Shown: positions 29,714-45,195, counted from the stretch's first letter. The stretch is 56,281 nucleotides of DNA from Micrococcales bacterium (GCA_009779195.1 WRET01000015.1:1-56281); one strand, 5' to 3'. The notes: generated by a model not told the origin, from the letters alone. Translations and numbers: made by a program.

Positions 29714-30769
29714 GTGAGCGCGTCGAAAGTCGTCGGCCTGGACATCGGCACAGGGCACCTGCGCGCCGTCGAGGTCGCCCCGGGGCGAGGTTCCGCCCCT
29801 GGTACGGTGACCCGCGTCGCCGAGGTCGAGCTGCCCCAAGGTGCTGTCCGCGACGGTGAGGTCGCCGAACCGCACACGGTGGCCACGACGTTGCGCCAGC
29901 TGTGGAGCAAAGCGAAGTTCTCGGGCACCGACGTGGTGCTCGGTGTGGGCAACCAGCGCGTCATCGTCCGTGACCTGGAGATGCCGTCGATGTCCCAGCC
30001 GCAGATCAAGGCTGCCCTGCCGTTCCAGGTCGGCGAGATGCTGCCGGTGGCCATCGAGGACGCCCTGCTGGACTACATGCCGCTGTCCCAGCACGAGGGC
30101 GACACCGGTCCCGTCGTCGAAGGTCTGCTCGTGGCAGCGACCAAAGACACTGTGCAGGCCAACGTCCGGGCTGTGCAGCTGGCCAAGCTCACCCCCGTGG
30201 CCGTGGACCTGGCCGCGTTCGCCCAGTGCCGTGCGCTGCTGAACGCGGAGATGCTCGGGCACGTCGTCGGGCTGGTCGACGTCGGCGCCCGGGTGACCAC
30301 CGTCGTCGTCGCGGCGTACGGGGTGCCCCGTGTGGTGCGCCTGCTCGCAGCCGGGGGCCAAGACGTCACCGACACGCTCGCTGACACTTTGTCGATCTCC
30401 GCTGCCGAGGCCGAAGGGCTCAAACGCCGTGTCGGGTTCGGCCAGGGATCGACACCTGAGACCGCGCAGGCCGCTGATGTCATCGGGTCGGTGACCCGCA
30501 ACGCTGTCGAGGCTATCCGCAACACCTTCGTCTACTACGCGGCGAGCAACCCCGGTCACGGCGTGACCGGCATCGTCATGACCGGTGGCGGGGTGTCGCT
30601 GCCAGGGTTCGGCCAGTACCTGTCGAACTCGGCCCGCCTGCCGGTGACCATCGGCCAGCCCTTCGACGCCCTGGAGGCGTCACCACGGGCGGGTATCGAC
30701 GCGTCCCGGCTGGCACGCCAGCACGAGTTCGCCATCGCCACCGGCCTGGCCTTGAGGAGCGTGGCATGA
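29714..30769 (+). CDS. pilM: Type IV pilus assembly protein PilM (actin-like ATPase)
   Basis: 351 residues. The actin fold is seen in VGLDIGTGHLRAVEV (phosphate 1), GLVDVGARVTTVVV (phosphate 2) and TGGGVSLPGFGQYL (adenosine site). PilM sits on the cytoplasmic face and binds the N-terminal tail of PilN. The GTG at 29714 follows GAGGGGAG. The frame extends upstream to 29657 but without a site. ATGA overlap with pilN. Confidence 0.92.
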   Translation: MSASKVVGLDIGTGHLRAVEVAPGRGSAPGTVTRVAEVELPQGAVRDGEVAEPHTVATTLRQLWSKAKFSGTDVVLGVGNQRVIVRDLEMPSMSQPQIKAALPFQVGEMLPVAIEDALLDYMPLSQHEGDTGPVVEGLLVAATKDTVQANVRAVQLAKLTPVAVDLAAFAQCRALLNAEMLGHVVGLVDVGARVTTVVVAAYGVPRVVRLLAAGGQDVTDTLADTLSISAAEAEGLKRRVGFGQGSTPETAQAADVIGSVTRNAVEAIRNTFVYYAASNPGHGVTGIVMTGGGVSLPGFGQYLSNSARLPVTIGQPFDALEASPRAGIDASRLARQHEFAIATGLALRSVA

Positions 30770-31473
30770 GCGCCATCACCCAGCTCGCTGCGAAGACCAG
30801 GACGAAGAAAGCCGCGCCCTTGGTGCTGCCGGACGTCCCTGTGCCCCAGGTCAACCTGCTGCCCCCGGAGGTCGGCGCCGCCCGCAAGGCCGACACGGCC
30901 AAGCGGTGGGCAGTGATCGCTGTCGTCGGCGCGCTGGTGCTGTCAGCAGCCGCGTGGGGTGTGCTCCAGATCGGCTACGGCGACGCCAAGGACAAGCTCC
31001 GTGAGGCCCAGGACCAGACCAGCGCGCTGCGCGCCGAACAGGCCAGGTACGCCGAGGTGCCGCAGATCCTGGCACAGCAGGACCAGCTGAGAGCCACCCG
31101 TTCCTCGGCGTTCGCCACCGACGTGGACTGGAAGGTGTACATCAGCGGTGCCGTGGGCGTCCTGCCCGAAGGAACCGCCCTGGAACGGATCGACGGCAAC
31201 GTCGCCACCTTGATGAGCGGCGAGGTCAACCCGGTCGACGGCCTGAGCGCACCCGGTATCGGACAGGTGAAGATCACCGCCCGCTCGAACACCGTGCCGG
31301 ACGCTGGGGCTCTGGTCGCCGCGATGAACTCGATCGCCGGCCTCAGCGAGGCCCGCGCCGAGTCCGTGACACTGGTCTCCGACGCTGACAGCACCTTCTA
31401 CCGGATCGTCGTGACCGCCCAGCTCAACCAGGGAGCACTGCGGCCCAGCCCCTTCGACAACGGCGAGGACTGA
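30766..31473 (+). CDS. pilN: Type IV pilus assembly protein PilN
   Basis: 235 residues. The short cytoplasmic tail contains VPQVNLLPPEV, the conserved PilM-binding motif (INLLP type). One membrane helix (WAVIAVVGALVLSAAAWGVL), a coiled coil, then a ferredoxin-like extracytoplasmic domain. It forms the alignment complex with PilM and PilO. The start overlaps pilM by four bases. Confidence 0.9.
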   Translation: MSAITQLAAKTRTKKAAPLVLPDVPVPQVNLLPPEVGAARKADTAKRWAVIAVVGALVLSAAAWGVLQIGYGDAKDKLREAQDQTSALRAEQARYAEVPQILAQQDQLRATRSSAFATDVDWKVYISGAVGVLPEGTALERIDGNVATLMSGEVNPVDGLSAPGIGQVKITARSNTVPDAGALVAAMNSIAGLSEARAESVTLVSDADSTFYRIVVTAQLNQGALRPSPFDNGED

Positions 31474-31474
31474 G

Positions 31475-32173
31475 ATGAACAGCAGGCTGAGCATGTGGGT
31501 CGGCGGGAGTGTGCTGGCTGTGATCGCGATCTTCGCAGCGGCGTACTTCCTGCTCATCGGCCCGGTGATGGACTCCACCGCCGACACCGACAACCAGCGT
31601 GAGCAGGTCGAGGCGCAGAACACCACGCTGCGCACCCAGAACGCGACGCTCCAAGGGCAGTTCTCGCGTATCAACGAGCTGCGCGCTGGCCTGAACGACC
31701 TGCACAAGCAGATTCCGGACCACGCCGGCTGGGACTCTTACACCACGATGGTCGGCGGTATGGCCAACACCAACGGTGTGGTGGTCACATCTATCAACGG
31801 TGGGTCAGCCATCGCGATCGGCGGGGCGACCCTGGCGCCACCACCTGCTGACGGTGAGGCAACCGACGGCACAAACGCCCCAGTCGTGGCCAGCGGGATG
31901 GCTCTGCCTGTGACGATCGCTTTCCAGGGTCCCCGTGACGGTGCCCTGGCCATGGTCAACGACCTCCAGCAGGTCGACCAGCGGCTGGTGCTGGTCCAGA
32001 CCATCGAGATCAAGGGCCTGCAACCCACCGAGGCTGCGGTGCCACCGGTGGCGCCCGGCGACGTGGGCGTCGTGATCAACGGTTACCTGCTCATCCAGCC
32101 CCCGGTCACGACGGTACCTGGCCAGAAACCACCAGCACCGATCAGCGACAGCCAGTTCGCACCCTCCAGCTGA
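31475..32173 (+). CDS. pilO: Type IV pilus assembly protein PilO
   Basis: 232 residues. N-terminal membrane helix (WVGGSVLAVIAIFAAAYFLLI), a coiled coil rich in Gln/Asn, then a ferredoxin-like domain and a Pro-rich C-terminus. It pairs with PilN. PilP and the PilQ secretin are absent, as expected for a cell without an outer membrane. Last gene of the pilus locus, 61 bases before aroC. Confidence 0.88.
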   Translation: MNSRLSMWVGGSVLAVIAIFAAAYFLLIGPVMDSTADTDNQREQVEAQNTTLRTQNATLQGQFSRINELRAGLNDLHKQIPDHAGWDSYTTMVGGMANTNGVVVTSINGGSAIAIGGATLAPPPADGEATDGTNAPVVASGMALPVTIAFQGPRDGALAMVNDLQQVDQRLVLVQTIEIKGLQPTEAAVPPVAPGDVGVVINGYLLIQPPVTTVPGQKPPAPISDSQFAPSS

Positions 32174-32234
32174 CCAGCTGGGCGGGCTGGACGACCTGTC
32201 GAGCTGGTACGCCGGGCATGGCAGGATCTGAGCC

Positions 32235-33416
32235 ATGCTGCGCTGGTTGACCGCGGGGGAGTCCCACGGACCTGTCATCGTCGGAGTCCTGGAAGGGATG
32301 CCGGCTGGGGTCGGTGTCGCCACGTGCGACGTCGAGGCGGCGCTGGCCCGCCGTCGGCTCGGCTACGGCCGTGGTGCCCGGATGTCGTTCGAGCAAGACC
32401 AGGTGCGCCTGGTCGCCGGGGTGCGCCACGGACGCACCCAGGGCGGACCTGTCGCGGTCGAGGTGGCCAACACCGAATGGCCCAAATGGGAGCAGGTCAT
32501 GGCTGCGGACCCGGTCGACGACGGGCTCGACGGGGCGCGCAACGCCCCGCTGACCCGCCCGCGGCCTGGTCACGCCGACCTCGTGGGGATGCGCAAATAC
32601 GGTTTCGACGACGCCCGGCCGGTGCTCGAACGCGCCAGCGCCCGTGAGACCGCGATGCGCGTCGCCCTCGGTGCTGTGGCTGCTGGTCTGCTGGAGCAGG
32701 CCGCGGGGGTGCGGTTGGTGTCTCACGTCGTGGCGCTCGGCACCGTGGAGGTACCCGGCACGACCCCGGCCCCTGGTCCCGACGATGTCGCAGCGCTGGA
32801 CGCCGACCCGGTGCGGTGCTTCGACCGTGCGTCGTCGTCGGCGATGGTCGCCGAGATCGACGCTGCCAAGGCCGACGGGGACACCCTCGGCGGTGTCGTC
32901 GAGGTCCTGGCCTTCGGTGTCCCGTCCGGGCTGGGCACCTATGTGCAGGCTGACCGGCGCCTGGACGCCCGGCTCGCCGCCGAGCTCATGGGGATCCAGT
33001 CCGTCAAAGGTGTCGAGGTGGGCGACGGTTTCGCCACAGCGCGACGGCGCGGGTCGGCCGCCCACGACGAGATCGAACCAGGTCCGCACGGCCTGGTGCG
33101 CCGGACCAACCGTGCCGGTGGTCTCGAAGGCGGGATGTCCAACGGCGAGACCGTCCGGGTGCGTGCCGCCGTCAAACCCATCTCCACCGTCCCCCGGGCC
33201 TTGGACACTGTGGACGTGGCCACAGGCGAACCGGCCAAAGCCCAGCACCAGCGCTCGGACGTGTGCGCGGTGGCACCAGCCGCTGTCGTCGCCGAAGCCA
33301 TGGTGGCGCTCGTCCTGGCCCAGGCGCTGGTGGACAAGACCGGTGGGGACAGCCTCGACGAGGTGCGCCGCAACCTCGAGGCGTACCTGGCTGCTGTGCC
33401 TGCGGCGATGCGGTGA
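32235..33416 (+). CDS. aroC: Chorismate synthase
   Basis: 393 residues. Converts 5-enolpyruvylshikimate-3-phosphate to chorismate using reduced FMN. Family signatures: [18 protein letters not shown], the [12 protein letters not shown] segment, [15 protein letters not shown], and [12 protein letters not shown]. The ATG at 32235 is preceded by GGCAGGATCTGAGCC, almost the same bases that precede hisS. First gene of the aroC-aroD-aroK-aroB cluster. Confidence 0.95.
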   Translation: MLRWLTAGESHGPVIVGVLEGMPAGVGVATCDVEAALARRRLGYGRGARMSFEQDQVRLVAGVRHGRTQGGPVAVEVANTEWPKWEQVMAADPVDDGLDGARNAPLTRPRPGHADLVGMRKYGFDDARPVLERASARETAMRVALGAVAAGLLEQAAGVRLVSHVVALGTVEVPGTTPAPGPDDVAALDADPVRCFDRASSSAMVAEIDAAKADGDTLGGVVEVLAFGVPSGLGTYVQADRRLDARLAAELMGIQSVKGVEVGDGFATARRRGSAAHDEIEPGPHGLVRRTNRAGGLEGGMSNGETVRVRAAVKPISTVPRALDTVDVATGEPAKAQHQRSDVCAVAPAAVVAEAMVALVLAQALVDKTGGDSLDEVRRNLEAYLAAVPAAMR

Positions 33417-33423
33417 TGCCGTC

Positions 33424-34200
33424 GTGACCCGGACCGTGCGCCTGGGTACCGCGCAGGTCGGCGCTGGTGCCCCGGTCGTCATCGTGCCCCTGGTGGCCAC
33501 CAGCACTGGTGCCCTCGTCGAGCAGGCGCGGGCAGCCCTGGGTGCCGCGGACGTGCTGGAGTGGCGCCTGGACCATATGGCGGACCTGTCACCTGAGGGT
33601 GTCGTGGCCGCTGGCCGTGCCCTGGCCGGAGCAGCCGGGAGCATAGGGGTCTTGGTGACCTACCGCACCGGGGCAGAAGGTGGGGCCCGGACCGACGACG
33701 CTGGCGACGTAGAGGCATACGTCGAGCGGTACCGCGTGCTGCTCGACGAGCACTTGGTCGCAGGTGTCGACGTCGAGACTGCGCTCGGCCCCGCGGTGGT
33801 GGCCCAGGTCGTGGCTGCTGCCCACCACGCCGGTGCTGTGGTGGTCGGTTCCAGCCACGACACCACCGCGACACCGTCCGCCGAGCAGATCGTCTCGCGC
33901 CTGGTCGCCATGGCCGCCGCAGGCGTCGACATGTGCAAAGCAGCAGTCACCCCCCACACCCCTGATGACGTCTTGACCCTCCTGGCAGCGACCCTCACCG
34001 CATCACGGCGCCTGGACCAACCCTTGGTCACCGTCGCCATGGGCCCCCTGGGGGTGGTGACACGACTGGCCGGCCAGACTTTCGGCTCGGCTGCGACCTT
34101 CGGCACGGTCGGTCCTGCCTCGGCCCCTGGCCAGGTCGACGCGGTGGTGTTGCGCCAGGTCGTCGACCTGGTGCACCACGCCCTGGCAGCCCAGCCCTGA
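33424..34200 (+). CDS. aroD: 3-Dehydroquinate dehydratase, type I
   Basis: About 258 residues. Type I class: EWRLDHM near residue 47, catalytic His in VVGSSHDT, Schiff-base Lys in DMCKAAVTP, and FGSAATFGTV near the end. It dehydrates 3-dehydroquinate to 3-dehydroshikimate. The GTG at 33424, seven bases after the aroC stop, is the first suitable start; the frame continues upstream over aroC only as an overlap. Many actinobacteria use the unrelated type II enzyme (AroQ), so a type I enzyme in an aro cluster is worth noting. Confidence 0.88.
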   Translation: MTRTVRLGTAQVGAGAPVVIVPLVATSTGALVEQARAALGAADVLEWRLDHMADLSPEGVVAAGRALAGAAGSIGVLVTYRTGAEGGARTDDAGDVEAYVERYRVLLDEHLVAGVDVETALGPAVVAQVVAAAHHAGAVVVGSSHDTTATPSAEQIVSRLVAMAAAGVDMCKAAVTPHTPDDVLTLLAATLTASRRLDQPLVTVAMGPLGVVTRLAGQTFGSAATFGTVGPASAPGQVDAVVLRQVVDLVHHALAAQP

Positions 34201-34244
34201 GCAGCCCGCCACCGTCTGTGGCGGTCGGTCGGCTCATCCCTCGA

Positions 34245-34250
34245 TAGGAT
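34245..34250 (+). promoter_or_regulatory. -10 element of aroK, leaderless type
   Basis: TAGGAT ends six bases before the aroK ATG, so the transcript would start at or beside the start codon. No Shine-Dalgarno site is visible and no clear -35. It would separate aroK-aroB from aroC-aroD. Confidence 0.45.
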
Positions 34251-34256
34251 CTGGGC

Positions 34257-35914
<1,658 letters not shown>

Positions 35915-35929
35915 CGGTTGAAGGTCCAC

Positions 35930-35935
35930 TAGTAT
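35930..35935 (+). promoter_or_regulatory. Possible -10 element of efp
   Basis: TAGTAT stands 16 bases after the aroB stop and 34 bases before efp. No well-spaced -35 is seen. It could drive efp-nusB. Confidence 0.3.
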
Positions 35936-35968
35936 GTCCCCCGGCCTCCGAGGGAAAGAGAACGAGCA

Positions 35969-36532
35969 GTGGCGACGACGAACGACTTGAAGAACGGCAT
36001 GGTGCTGCGCATCGACGGGCAGCTGTGGACTGTGGTGCAGTTCCAGCACGTCAAACCCGGCAAGGGGGGCGCGTTCGTACGCACCACCTTGAAGAACGTC
36101 CTGTCCGGGAAGGTGGTGGACCGCACCTTCAACGCCGGGGTGAAGGTCGAGACCGCCAACGTGGACAAACGCGAGATGCAGTACCTGTACTCCGACGGGT
36201 CGGAGTACGTGTTCATGGACACCGCCGACTTCGACCAGATGCACATCGGCGGGGACATCGTCGGCGACGCGGCCCACTTCATGCTGGAGAACCAGACCGC
36301 CATCGTCGCCATGAACGACGGCAACCCCCTGTACATCGAGCTGCCCACGTCCGTGGTGCTGGAGATCACCTACACCGAACCGGGCCTGCAAGGCGACCGT
36401 TCGTCGGCGGGGACCAAACCAGCGACCCTGGAGACCGGTTACGAGATCCAGGTCCCCTTGTTCGTCGAACCGGGAACCAAGGTCAAGGTGGACACCCGCG
36501 ACGGCAGCTACCTGGGCCGCGTCAACGACTGA
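35969..36532 (+). CDS. efp: Translation elongation factor P
   Basis: 187 residues, three beta-barrel domains. Relieves ribosome stalling at polyproline stretches, relevant here because mltG, pilT, priA and the repeat membrane protein are Pro-rich. The tip loop reads [10 protein letters not shown] with Lys32 at the position modified in other bacteria; actinobacterial EF-P often works unmodified. The GTG start at 35969 follows GAGGGAAAGAG. nusB follows 10 bases after the stop. Confidence 0.95.
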   Translation: MATTNDLKNGMVLRIDGQLWTVVQFQHVKPGKGGAFVRTTLKNVLSGKVVDRTFNAGVKVETANVDKREMQYLYSDGSEYVFMDTADFDQMHIGGDIVGDAAHFMLENQTAIVAMNDGNPLYIELPTSVVLEITYTEPGLQGDRSSAGTKPATLETGYEIQVPLFVEPGTKVKVDTRDGSYLGRVND

Positions 36533-36542
36533 TGCCCACACC

Positions 36543-36971
36543 ATGAGCAACCTGGGCTCGCGCACCAAGGCGCGGCGCCGGGCGCTGGACGTGCTGTTCG
36601 AGGCCGAACAGCGCGACGTCGACCCGGCGGTCCTGCTGGCCGAACGGATCGGCGACCCTGGCACCCACGTCTCACCCCTGCCGCCGTACGCCGTGCAGAT
36701 GGTCGAAGGCGTCCTGGACCACGCCGGACGTATCGACGAGCTGCTCACCACCTACTCGCAAGGCTGGACCTTGGCCCGTATGCCCGCCGTGGACCGTTGC
36801 GTCCTGCGCCTGGGCACCTGGGAGGTGCTGTGGAACGACGACGTGCCTGACGCCGTCGCTGTCGACGAGGCCGTGGCCATGGTCCGTGACCTGTCCACCG
36901 ACACGTCCGCGCCGTTCGTCAACGGCCTGCTCGGGCGGATCATGGACCTCAAACCCACCCTGCTCGGCTAG
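36543..36971 (+). CDS. nusB: Transcription antitermination protein NusB
   Basis: 142 residues. All-helical RNA-binding factor of rRNA antitermination. N-terminal SKAR-type start RTKARRRALDVLFEAEQRD, then GWTLARMPAVDRCVLRLGTWE and VAVDEAVAMVRDLS, all typical. It closes the efp-nusB unit; a promoter and PyrR leader follow. Confidence 0.95.
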   Translation: MSNLGSRTKARRRALDVLFEAEQRDVDPAVLLAERIGDPGTHVSPLPPYAVQMVEGVLDHAGRIDELLTTYSQGWTLARMPAVDRCVLRLGTWEVLWNDDVPDAVAVDEAVAMVRDLSTDTSAPFVNGLLGRIMDLKPTLLG

Positions 36972-36987
36972 GGCGTCCGCGCGCCGG

Positions 36988-37017
36988 TTGGAGGCGCTGT
37001 CGCCTCAGGGCTAGGAT
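36988..37017 (+). promoter_or_regulatory. Promoter of the pyrimidine operon
   Basis: TTGGAG (36988-36993) and TAGGAT (37012-37017) are 18 bases apart, between nusB and the PyrR leader. Transcription would start near 37024 and give a leader of about 55 bases holding the PyrR-binding loop. Confidence 0.55.
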
Positions 37018-37033
37018 CGGGCCCCGACAGACA

Positions 37034-37070
37034 TCCTTTAAGGCCCGTCCGGAGAGGCGGGGAAGGGAGT
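37034..37070 (+). promoter_or_regulatory. PyrR-binding leader element
   Basis: The stretch around 37044-37062 carries TCCGGAGAGGC inside a CCCG/CGGG stem, matching the PyrR-binding-loop consensus (TCCxGAGAGG). It runs directly into GGGGAAGGGAG, the ribosome binding site of pyrR. PyrR bound with UMP would thus hide the site, i.e. translational repression as known for mycobacteria rather than the Bacillus-type terminator. Confidence 0.75.
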
Positions 37071-37077
37071 CAGGCGC

Positions 37078-37704
37078 ATGAGCGCACCCACCGACAGCCC
37101 GAGGCCCAGCCCGGAGCAGCCCGACGAACCTCCCGGCGACGCACGCACCATCCTCACCGGTGAAGACATGAGCCGGGCCCTGGTACGTATCGGCCACGAG
37201 ATCCTCGAACGCAACAAAGGCGCCGACGACGTCGTGGTCCTGGGCATCCTCACACGCGGCGCACCGCTGGCCCGACGGCTGGCCCACGTCCTGGCAGACG
37301 TCGAAGAGGGGGTGGACGCCACCGCGGTGGTCGGCCTGCTGGACGTGACCATGCACCGCGACGACCTGGACGACCAGCCCACCCGCACCATCGGCACCAC
37401 GTCGCTGCCACGTGGCGGGATCGACGCGAAGACCGTCGTGCTCGTCGACGACGTGCTGTACTCCGGGCGCACGATCCGCGCCGCCCTCGACGCGCTCAAC
37501 GACCTGGGACGGCCCCGCGCCGTCCAGCTGGCGGTGCTCGTGGACCGCGGACACCGCGAGCTGCCCATCCGTGCTGACTACGTCGGCAAGAACCTGCCCA
37601 CCGCCGCCGACGAACGTGTCCGGGTGCTGCTGGCCGAGACCGACGGCCGCGACGCGGTGCTCATCGACTCCGGTACCGGCACCGGTCCGAGGAGGCAACG
37701 ATGA
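37078..37704 (+). CDS. pyrR: Pyrimidine operon regulator PyrR / uracil phosphoribosyltransferase
   Basis: 208 residues. RNA-binding regulator with phosphoribosyltransferase fold. PRPP site [29 protein letters not shown], and YVGKNLPT. About 25 residues of Pro-rich N-terminus precede the fold. It binds its own leader when UMP is high. Overlaps pyrB by four bases, opening the operon pyrR-pyrB-pyrC-carA/carB-pyrF. Confidence 0.95.
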   Translation: MSAPTDSPRPSPEQPDEPPGDARTILTGEDMSRALVRIGHEILERNKGADDVVVLGILTRGAPLARRLAHVLADVEEGVDATAVVGLLDVTMHRDDLDDQPTRTIGTTSLPRGGIDAKTVVLVDDVLYSGRTIRAALDALNDLGRPRAVQLAVLVDRGHRELPIRADYVGKNLPTAADERVRVLLAETDGRDAVLIDSGTGTGPRRQR

Positions 37705-38678
37705 AGCACCTGTTGTCCGCCAGCGACCTGAGCCGCGACGAGGCGGTGCTCATCCTCGACACCGCCGCCGCCATGGCAGCCACCCAAGAACGGGCGATCA
37801 AGAAGCTGCCGACACTGCGCGGACGCACAGTGGTCAACCTGTTCTTCGAGGACTCCACCCGCACCCGGATCTCCTTCGAGACAGCAGCCAAACGGCTGTC
37901 GGCCGACGTCATCAACTTCTCCGCCCGCGGGTCGAGCGTGTCCAAAGGCGAGTCCCTCAAAGACACCGCGCTGACCTTGCAGGCCATGGGCGCCGACGCG
38001 GTGGTCATCCGCCACCAGGCCTCCGGTGCGCCGCACGTGCTCGCGCAGTCCGGGTGGACCCGCGGGGCGGTGCTCAACGCCGGGGACGGCACCCACCAGC
38101 ACCCCACCCAGGCCCTGCTGGACGCCTACACCCTGCGCCACCACCTCGTGGGCCTACGCGCAGCGACCGACCCGGTCGGACGTGACCTGGCCGGGCTGGA
38201 CGTGGTGATCGTCGGCGACATCCTGCACTCACGGGTCGCCCGGTCCAACGTCGAGCTGCTGCACACCCTCGGAGCCACAGTGACCCTCGTCGCCCCTCCG
38301 ACGCTGGTCCCTGTCGGGGTCGAACCGTGGCCCTGCGCAGTGTCGTACGACTTCGACGAGGTGCTCGACGCCGGTCCCGACGCGGTGATGATGCTGCGTA
38401 TCCAGCGTGAACGGATGGTCGACGGCGGGTTCTTCCCCAGCCCGTGGGAGTACACGCGCAACTACGGCCTGGACGCCCGGCGCCTGGCACGGCTGCCCGA
38501 CCACACCATCGTCTTGCACCCAGGACCGATGAACCGGGGCCTGGAGATCTCCGCCGACGCGGCTGACAGCCCGCGCGCGGTGATCGTCGAGCAGGTCGCC
38601 AACGGGGTCGCGGTCCGTATGGCCGCGCTGTACCTGCTGCTCACCGGGGCCGACCACATGCAAGGAGAGACCGAATGA
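37701..38678 (+). CDS. pyrB: Aspartate carbamoyltransferase catalytic subunit
   Basis: 325 residues. Joins carbamoyl phosphate and aspartate. Carbamoyl-phosphate site [13 protein letters not shown] near residue 50, [12 protein letters not shown] (as [13 protein letters not shown]), and [11 protein letters not shown]. No regulatory subunit (pyrI) nearby. ATGA overlaps on both sides. Confidence 0.96.
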   Translation: MKHLLSASDLSRDEAVLILDTAAAMAATQERAIKKLPTLRGRTVVNLFFEDSTRTRISFETAAKRLSADVINFSARGSSVSKGESLKDTALTLQAMGADAVVIRHQASGAPHVLAQSGWTRGAVLNAGDGTHQHPTQALLDAYTLRHHLVGLRAATDPVGRDLAGLDVVIVGDILHSRVARSNVELLHTLGATVTLVAPPTLVPVGVEPWPCAVSYDFDEVLDAGPDAVMMLRIQRERMVDGGFFPSPWEYTRNYGLDARRLARLPDHTIVLHPGPMNRGLEISADAADSPRAVIVEQVANGVAVRMAALYLLLTGADHMQGETE

Positions 38679-39985
38679 CCGCCTACCTGCTCCAAGGCGT
38701 CCGGCCGCTGGGCGGCGAGCCCACCGACGTCCTCGTCGGCGACGGCACGATCTTGGTCATCGGCGCCACCGCCGCCGGGACCGCCGAGGCCACCGAAGCC
38801 GAACGCCTCGACGTTTCCGGTCTGGTGCTCCTGCCCGGCCTCGTCGACCTGCACACCCACCTGCGCGAACCTGGCCGTGAAGACGCCGAGACCATCGCCT
38901 CGGGCAGCCGCGCAGCCGCGCTGGGAGGTTTCACCTGCGTGCACGCCATGGCCAACACCCTCCCGGTCGCCGACACCGCTGGTGTCGTCGAGCAGGTGTG
39001 GCAGCTGGGCCGCGACGCCGGGTACGTGGACGTACGCCCCGTCGGGGCCGTCACCGCCGGGCTCGGCGGCGAACGCCTCGCCGAGCTGGGGGCGATGGCA
39101 CAGTCACACGCCGCGGTGCGGGTGTTCTCCGACGACGGCAAGTGCGTGGCCGACCCTGTCGTCATGCGGCGCGCGCTGGAGTACGCCAAGGCGTTCGACG
39201 CGGTGATCGCCCAGCACGCCCAAGAACCACGCCTGACCACGACAGCCCAGATGCACGAAGGGCAGGTCAGCGCCGAGCTAGGCCTGGCCGGGTGGCCTGC
39301 GGTCGCCGAGGAGGCGATCGTGGCACGCGACGTGCTGCTCGCCGAGCATGTGGGCTCACGCCTGCACGTGCTGCACCTATCCACCGCCGGGTCGGTGGAG
39401 ATCGTGCGCTGGGCCAAGACCCGCGGGATCGACGTCACCGCCGAGGTCACCCCCCACCACCTGTACCTGACCGACGAACGGGTCCGCAGCTACGACCCGG
39501 TCTTCAAGGTCAACCCACCGTTGCGCACCGCCGCAGACGTCGAGGCTGTGCGGGCCGGCCTGGCCGACGGGACGATCGACACCGTCGGCACCGACCACGC
39601 CCCGCACCCGCGCGAGGACAAAGACTGCGAGTGGGCCGCCGCCGCGTTCGGTATGACCGGGCTGGAGACGGCGCTGAGCGTCGTCCAGGCCGCCATGGTC
39701 GACACTGGTGCCATGACCTGGGCGGACGTCGCCCGGGTCATGTCGGCCACACCGGCGCGTATCGGCCGGGTCGGCGACCAGGGCCGGCCCCTGGCAGTGG
39801 GCGAACCGGCCAACCTCACCGTGGTCGACCCCGACGCCCGGCGTGTGGTCGTCCCGGCTGACCAGGCCACAGCGTCGGTGAACACCCCGTTCGCCGGGAT
39901 GGAGCTGCCCGGACGGGTGGTGGCGACGTTCTTGCACGGACGTCCCACCGTGATGGACGGCCGCCTCGTCGAACCGGCGACGTGA
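38675..39985 (+). CDS. pyrC: Dihydroorotase
   Basis: 436 residues, type I dihydroorotase. Metal ligands in [10 protein letters not shown] near residue 60, further His in AQHAQEPRL and HVLHLSTAG, and the catalytic Asp in GTDHAPHP. It closes carbamoyl aspartate to dihydroorotate. In many actinobacteria a small membrane protein gene follows before carA; here there is only a 100-base gap with a strong hairpin. Confidence 0.95.
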   Translation: MTAYLLQGVRPLGGEPTDVLVGDGTILVIGATAAGTAEATEAERLDVSGLVLLPGLVDLHTHLREPGREDAETIASGSRAAALGGFTCVHAMANTLPVADTAGVVEQVWQLGRDAGYVDVRPVGAVTAGLGGERLAELGAMAQSHAAVRVFSDDGKCVADPVVMRRALEYAKAFDAVIAQHAQEPRLTTTAQMHEGQVSAELGLAGWPAVAEEAIVARDVLLAEHVGSRLHVLHLSTAGSVEIVRWAKTRGIDVTAEVTPHHLYLTDERVRSYDPVFKVNPPLRTAADVEAVRAGLADGTIDTVGTDHAPHPREDKDCEWAAAAFGMTGLETALSVVQAAMVDTGAMTWADVARVMSATPARIGRVGDQGRPLAVGEPANLTVVDPDARRVVVPADQATASVNTPFAGMELPGRVVATFLHGRPTVMDGRLVEPAT

Positions 39986-39990
39986 TGGCT

Positions 39991-40040
39991 ACCCAGCCCG
40001 TGCCGTCGTAGACACAGTCGTACGACGGCGCGAGCTGGGT
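39991..40040 (+). other. Composite hairpin between pyrC and the carA/carB fusion
   Basis: Inner stem GCCGTCGTA/TACGACGGC (40002-40010 with 40021-40029, 10-base loop) is enclosed by ACCCAGC/GCTGGGT (39991-39997 with 40034-40040). It could be a terminator or attenuator, giving the synthetase different expression from pyrR-pyrB-pyrC. No T-tract. Confidence 0.55.
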
Positions 40041-40085
40041 CGCAGCGGCAGTGCACAGATGAATGAACGAGACAAAGGAACCACG

Positions 40086-43915
<3,830 letters not shown>

Positions 43916-43919
<4 letters not shown>

Positions 43920-44773
43920 CGACGCCCTTCGCGGACCGTCTCGTCGCAGCCATGGACGAGCACGGTCCGCTGGCGGTCGGTATCGACCCGCACCCCTCGC
44001 TCCTGCGCGCCTGGGGGCTGGCAGACGACGTGGAGGGCCTGCGGAGCTTCGCCCTGGGCGTCGTGGGGGCTCTGGGAGGCCGTGTGGCAGCCCTCAAACC
44101 CCAGTCAGCCCTCTTCGAACGGCACGGATCAGCAGGCGTCCGGGTGCTCGAAGAGGTGATCTTCGCCGGACGCCGAGCTGCGACCCTGGTCATCGTGGAC
44201 GCCAAAAGGGGTGATGTTGGTTCGACGATGACCGGGTACGCCGACGCGTACCTGCGCGACGGTTCACCACTGGCCGCCGACGCCGTCACGCTCTCGCCGT
44301 ACCTAGGTTTCGGGTCGCTGGCCCCAGCCGTCGACGCGGCTGTGGCCAGCGGTCGTGGGGTGTTCGTCCTGGCCCTGACGACGAACCCAGAAGCGGCGGG
44401 TGTCCAGCACGCTGTCGACGCTTCCGGGACACCTGTCGCCGTGGGTGTCGCGCAGGCAGCCTCGCAGGTCAACGCCCAAAACTTGGGGGAGCGGGGGCTG
44501 GGTCCGGTGGGGCTCGTCGTCGGTGCCACCGTCGGTGACGCACCGGCCCGGCTGGGCCTGGACCTGGCCGGGGTGCGCGGGGTCCTCCTGGCCCCTGGCG
44601 TCGGTGCCCAGGGGGCTGGTCCGGCCGAGCTGGCGCAAGTTTTCGGGACAGCCAGGCACGCCGTCCTCGCCTCGGCTTCCAGGAGCGTCCTGGGCGCCGG
44701 GCCGGACCCGCACACCCTGGTCGAGGCTGCACGACACGCCGCCGGACAAGCGCGCGAAGCGCTGCTTCCATGA
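43916..44773 (+). CDS. pyrF: Orotidine 5'-phosphate decarboxylase (type 2)
   Basis: 285 residues. Makes UMP from OMP. Catalytic stretch [12 protein letters not shown] near residue 95, substrate contacts [17 protein letters not shown], and a C-terminal phosphate site [12 protein letters not shown]. Belongs to the longer subfamily normal in actinobacteria. Last pyrimidine gene; pyrD and pyrE are not in the window. Confidence 0.95.
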
Positions 44774-44883
44774 CACTCTGTGGCTGCACACGTTGCCAAC
44801 GCGCCTGGTGATGATAGGTTCAAAGCACTGATCCGCCCCAAGGCGTGAGTCCAATCCCGACACTTCACGAGAAGGTGACCCGC

Positions 44884-45195
44884 GTGGTTCTTCCCAGTCT
44901 GACTCCCGAACAACGTGCCGAGGCCCTCCAGAAGGCTGCCGCTGCCCGCCAGAAGCGGGCCGAGGTGAAGAACCGGCTCAAGTACTCGCAAGGCAAGCTC
45001 TCCGAGGTTATCGAGCAGGGCAAGCAAGACGAGACCATCGGCAAGCTCAAAGTCGTCTCTCTGCTTGAGTCCCTGCCCGGCGTCGGCAAGGTCAAGGCCA
45101 AGAAGGTCATGGCCGAGATCGGCATCTCCGAGACCCGCCGGGTGCGCGGCCTGGGTCCGCACCAGGTGAAGGCGCTCGTCGACCTGTACGGGTGA
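44884..45195 (+). CDS. mihF: Actinobacterial integration host factor mIHF
   Basis: 103 residues. Essential nucleoid-associated DNA-binding protein of actinobacteria. A charged N-terminal helix ([20 protein letters not shown]) precedes the helix-two-turn-helix region with [13 protein letters not shown] and the basic end [15 protein letters not shown]. The GTG at 44884 lies five bases after AAGGTGA. A frame-open ATG-type start at 44845 lacks a site. A strong hairpin just after the stop lies inside gmk. Confidence 0.93.
   Translation: MVLPSLTPEQRAEALQKAAAARQKRAEVKNRLKYSQGKLSEVIEQGKQDETIGKLKVVSLLESLPGVGKVKAKKVMAEIGISETRRVRGLGPHQVKALVDLYG

Noticed and set aside
26657..30559. 1300-residue open frame on the minus strand over the minor pilin, pilD and pilM genes
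   Set aside because: Composition is Arg/His/Val/Gly-rich without motifs, and it lies opposite genes with clear families. It is the usual antisense shadow in high-G+C DNA.
32644..33423. Aro D reading frame extended upstream over aroC
   Set aside because: The upstream part is an Arg/Ser/Trp-rich shadow of aroC; dehydratase homology begins only after the GTG at 33424.
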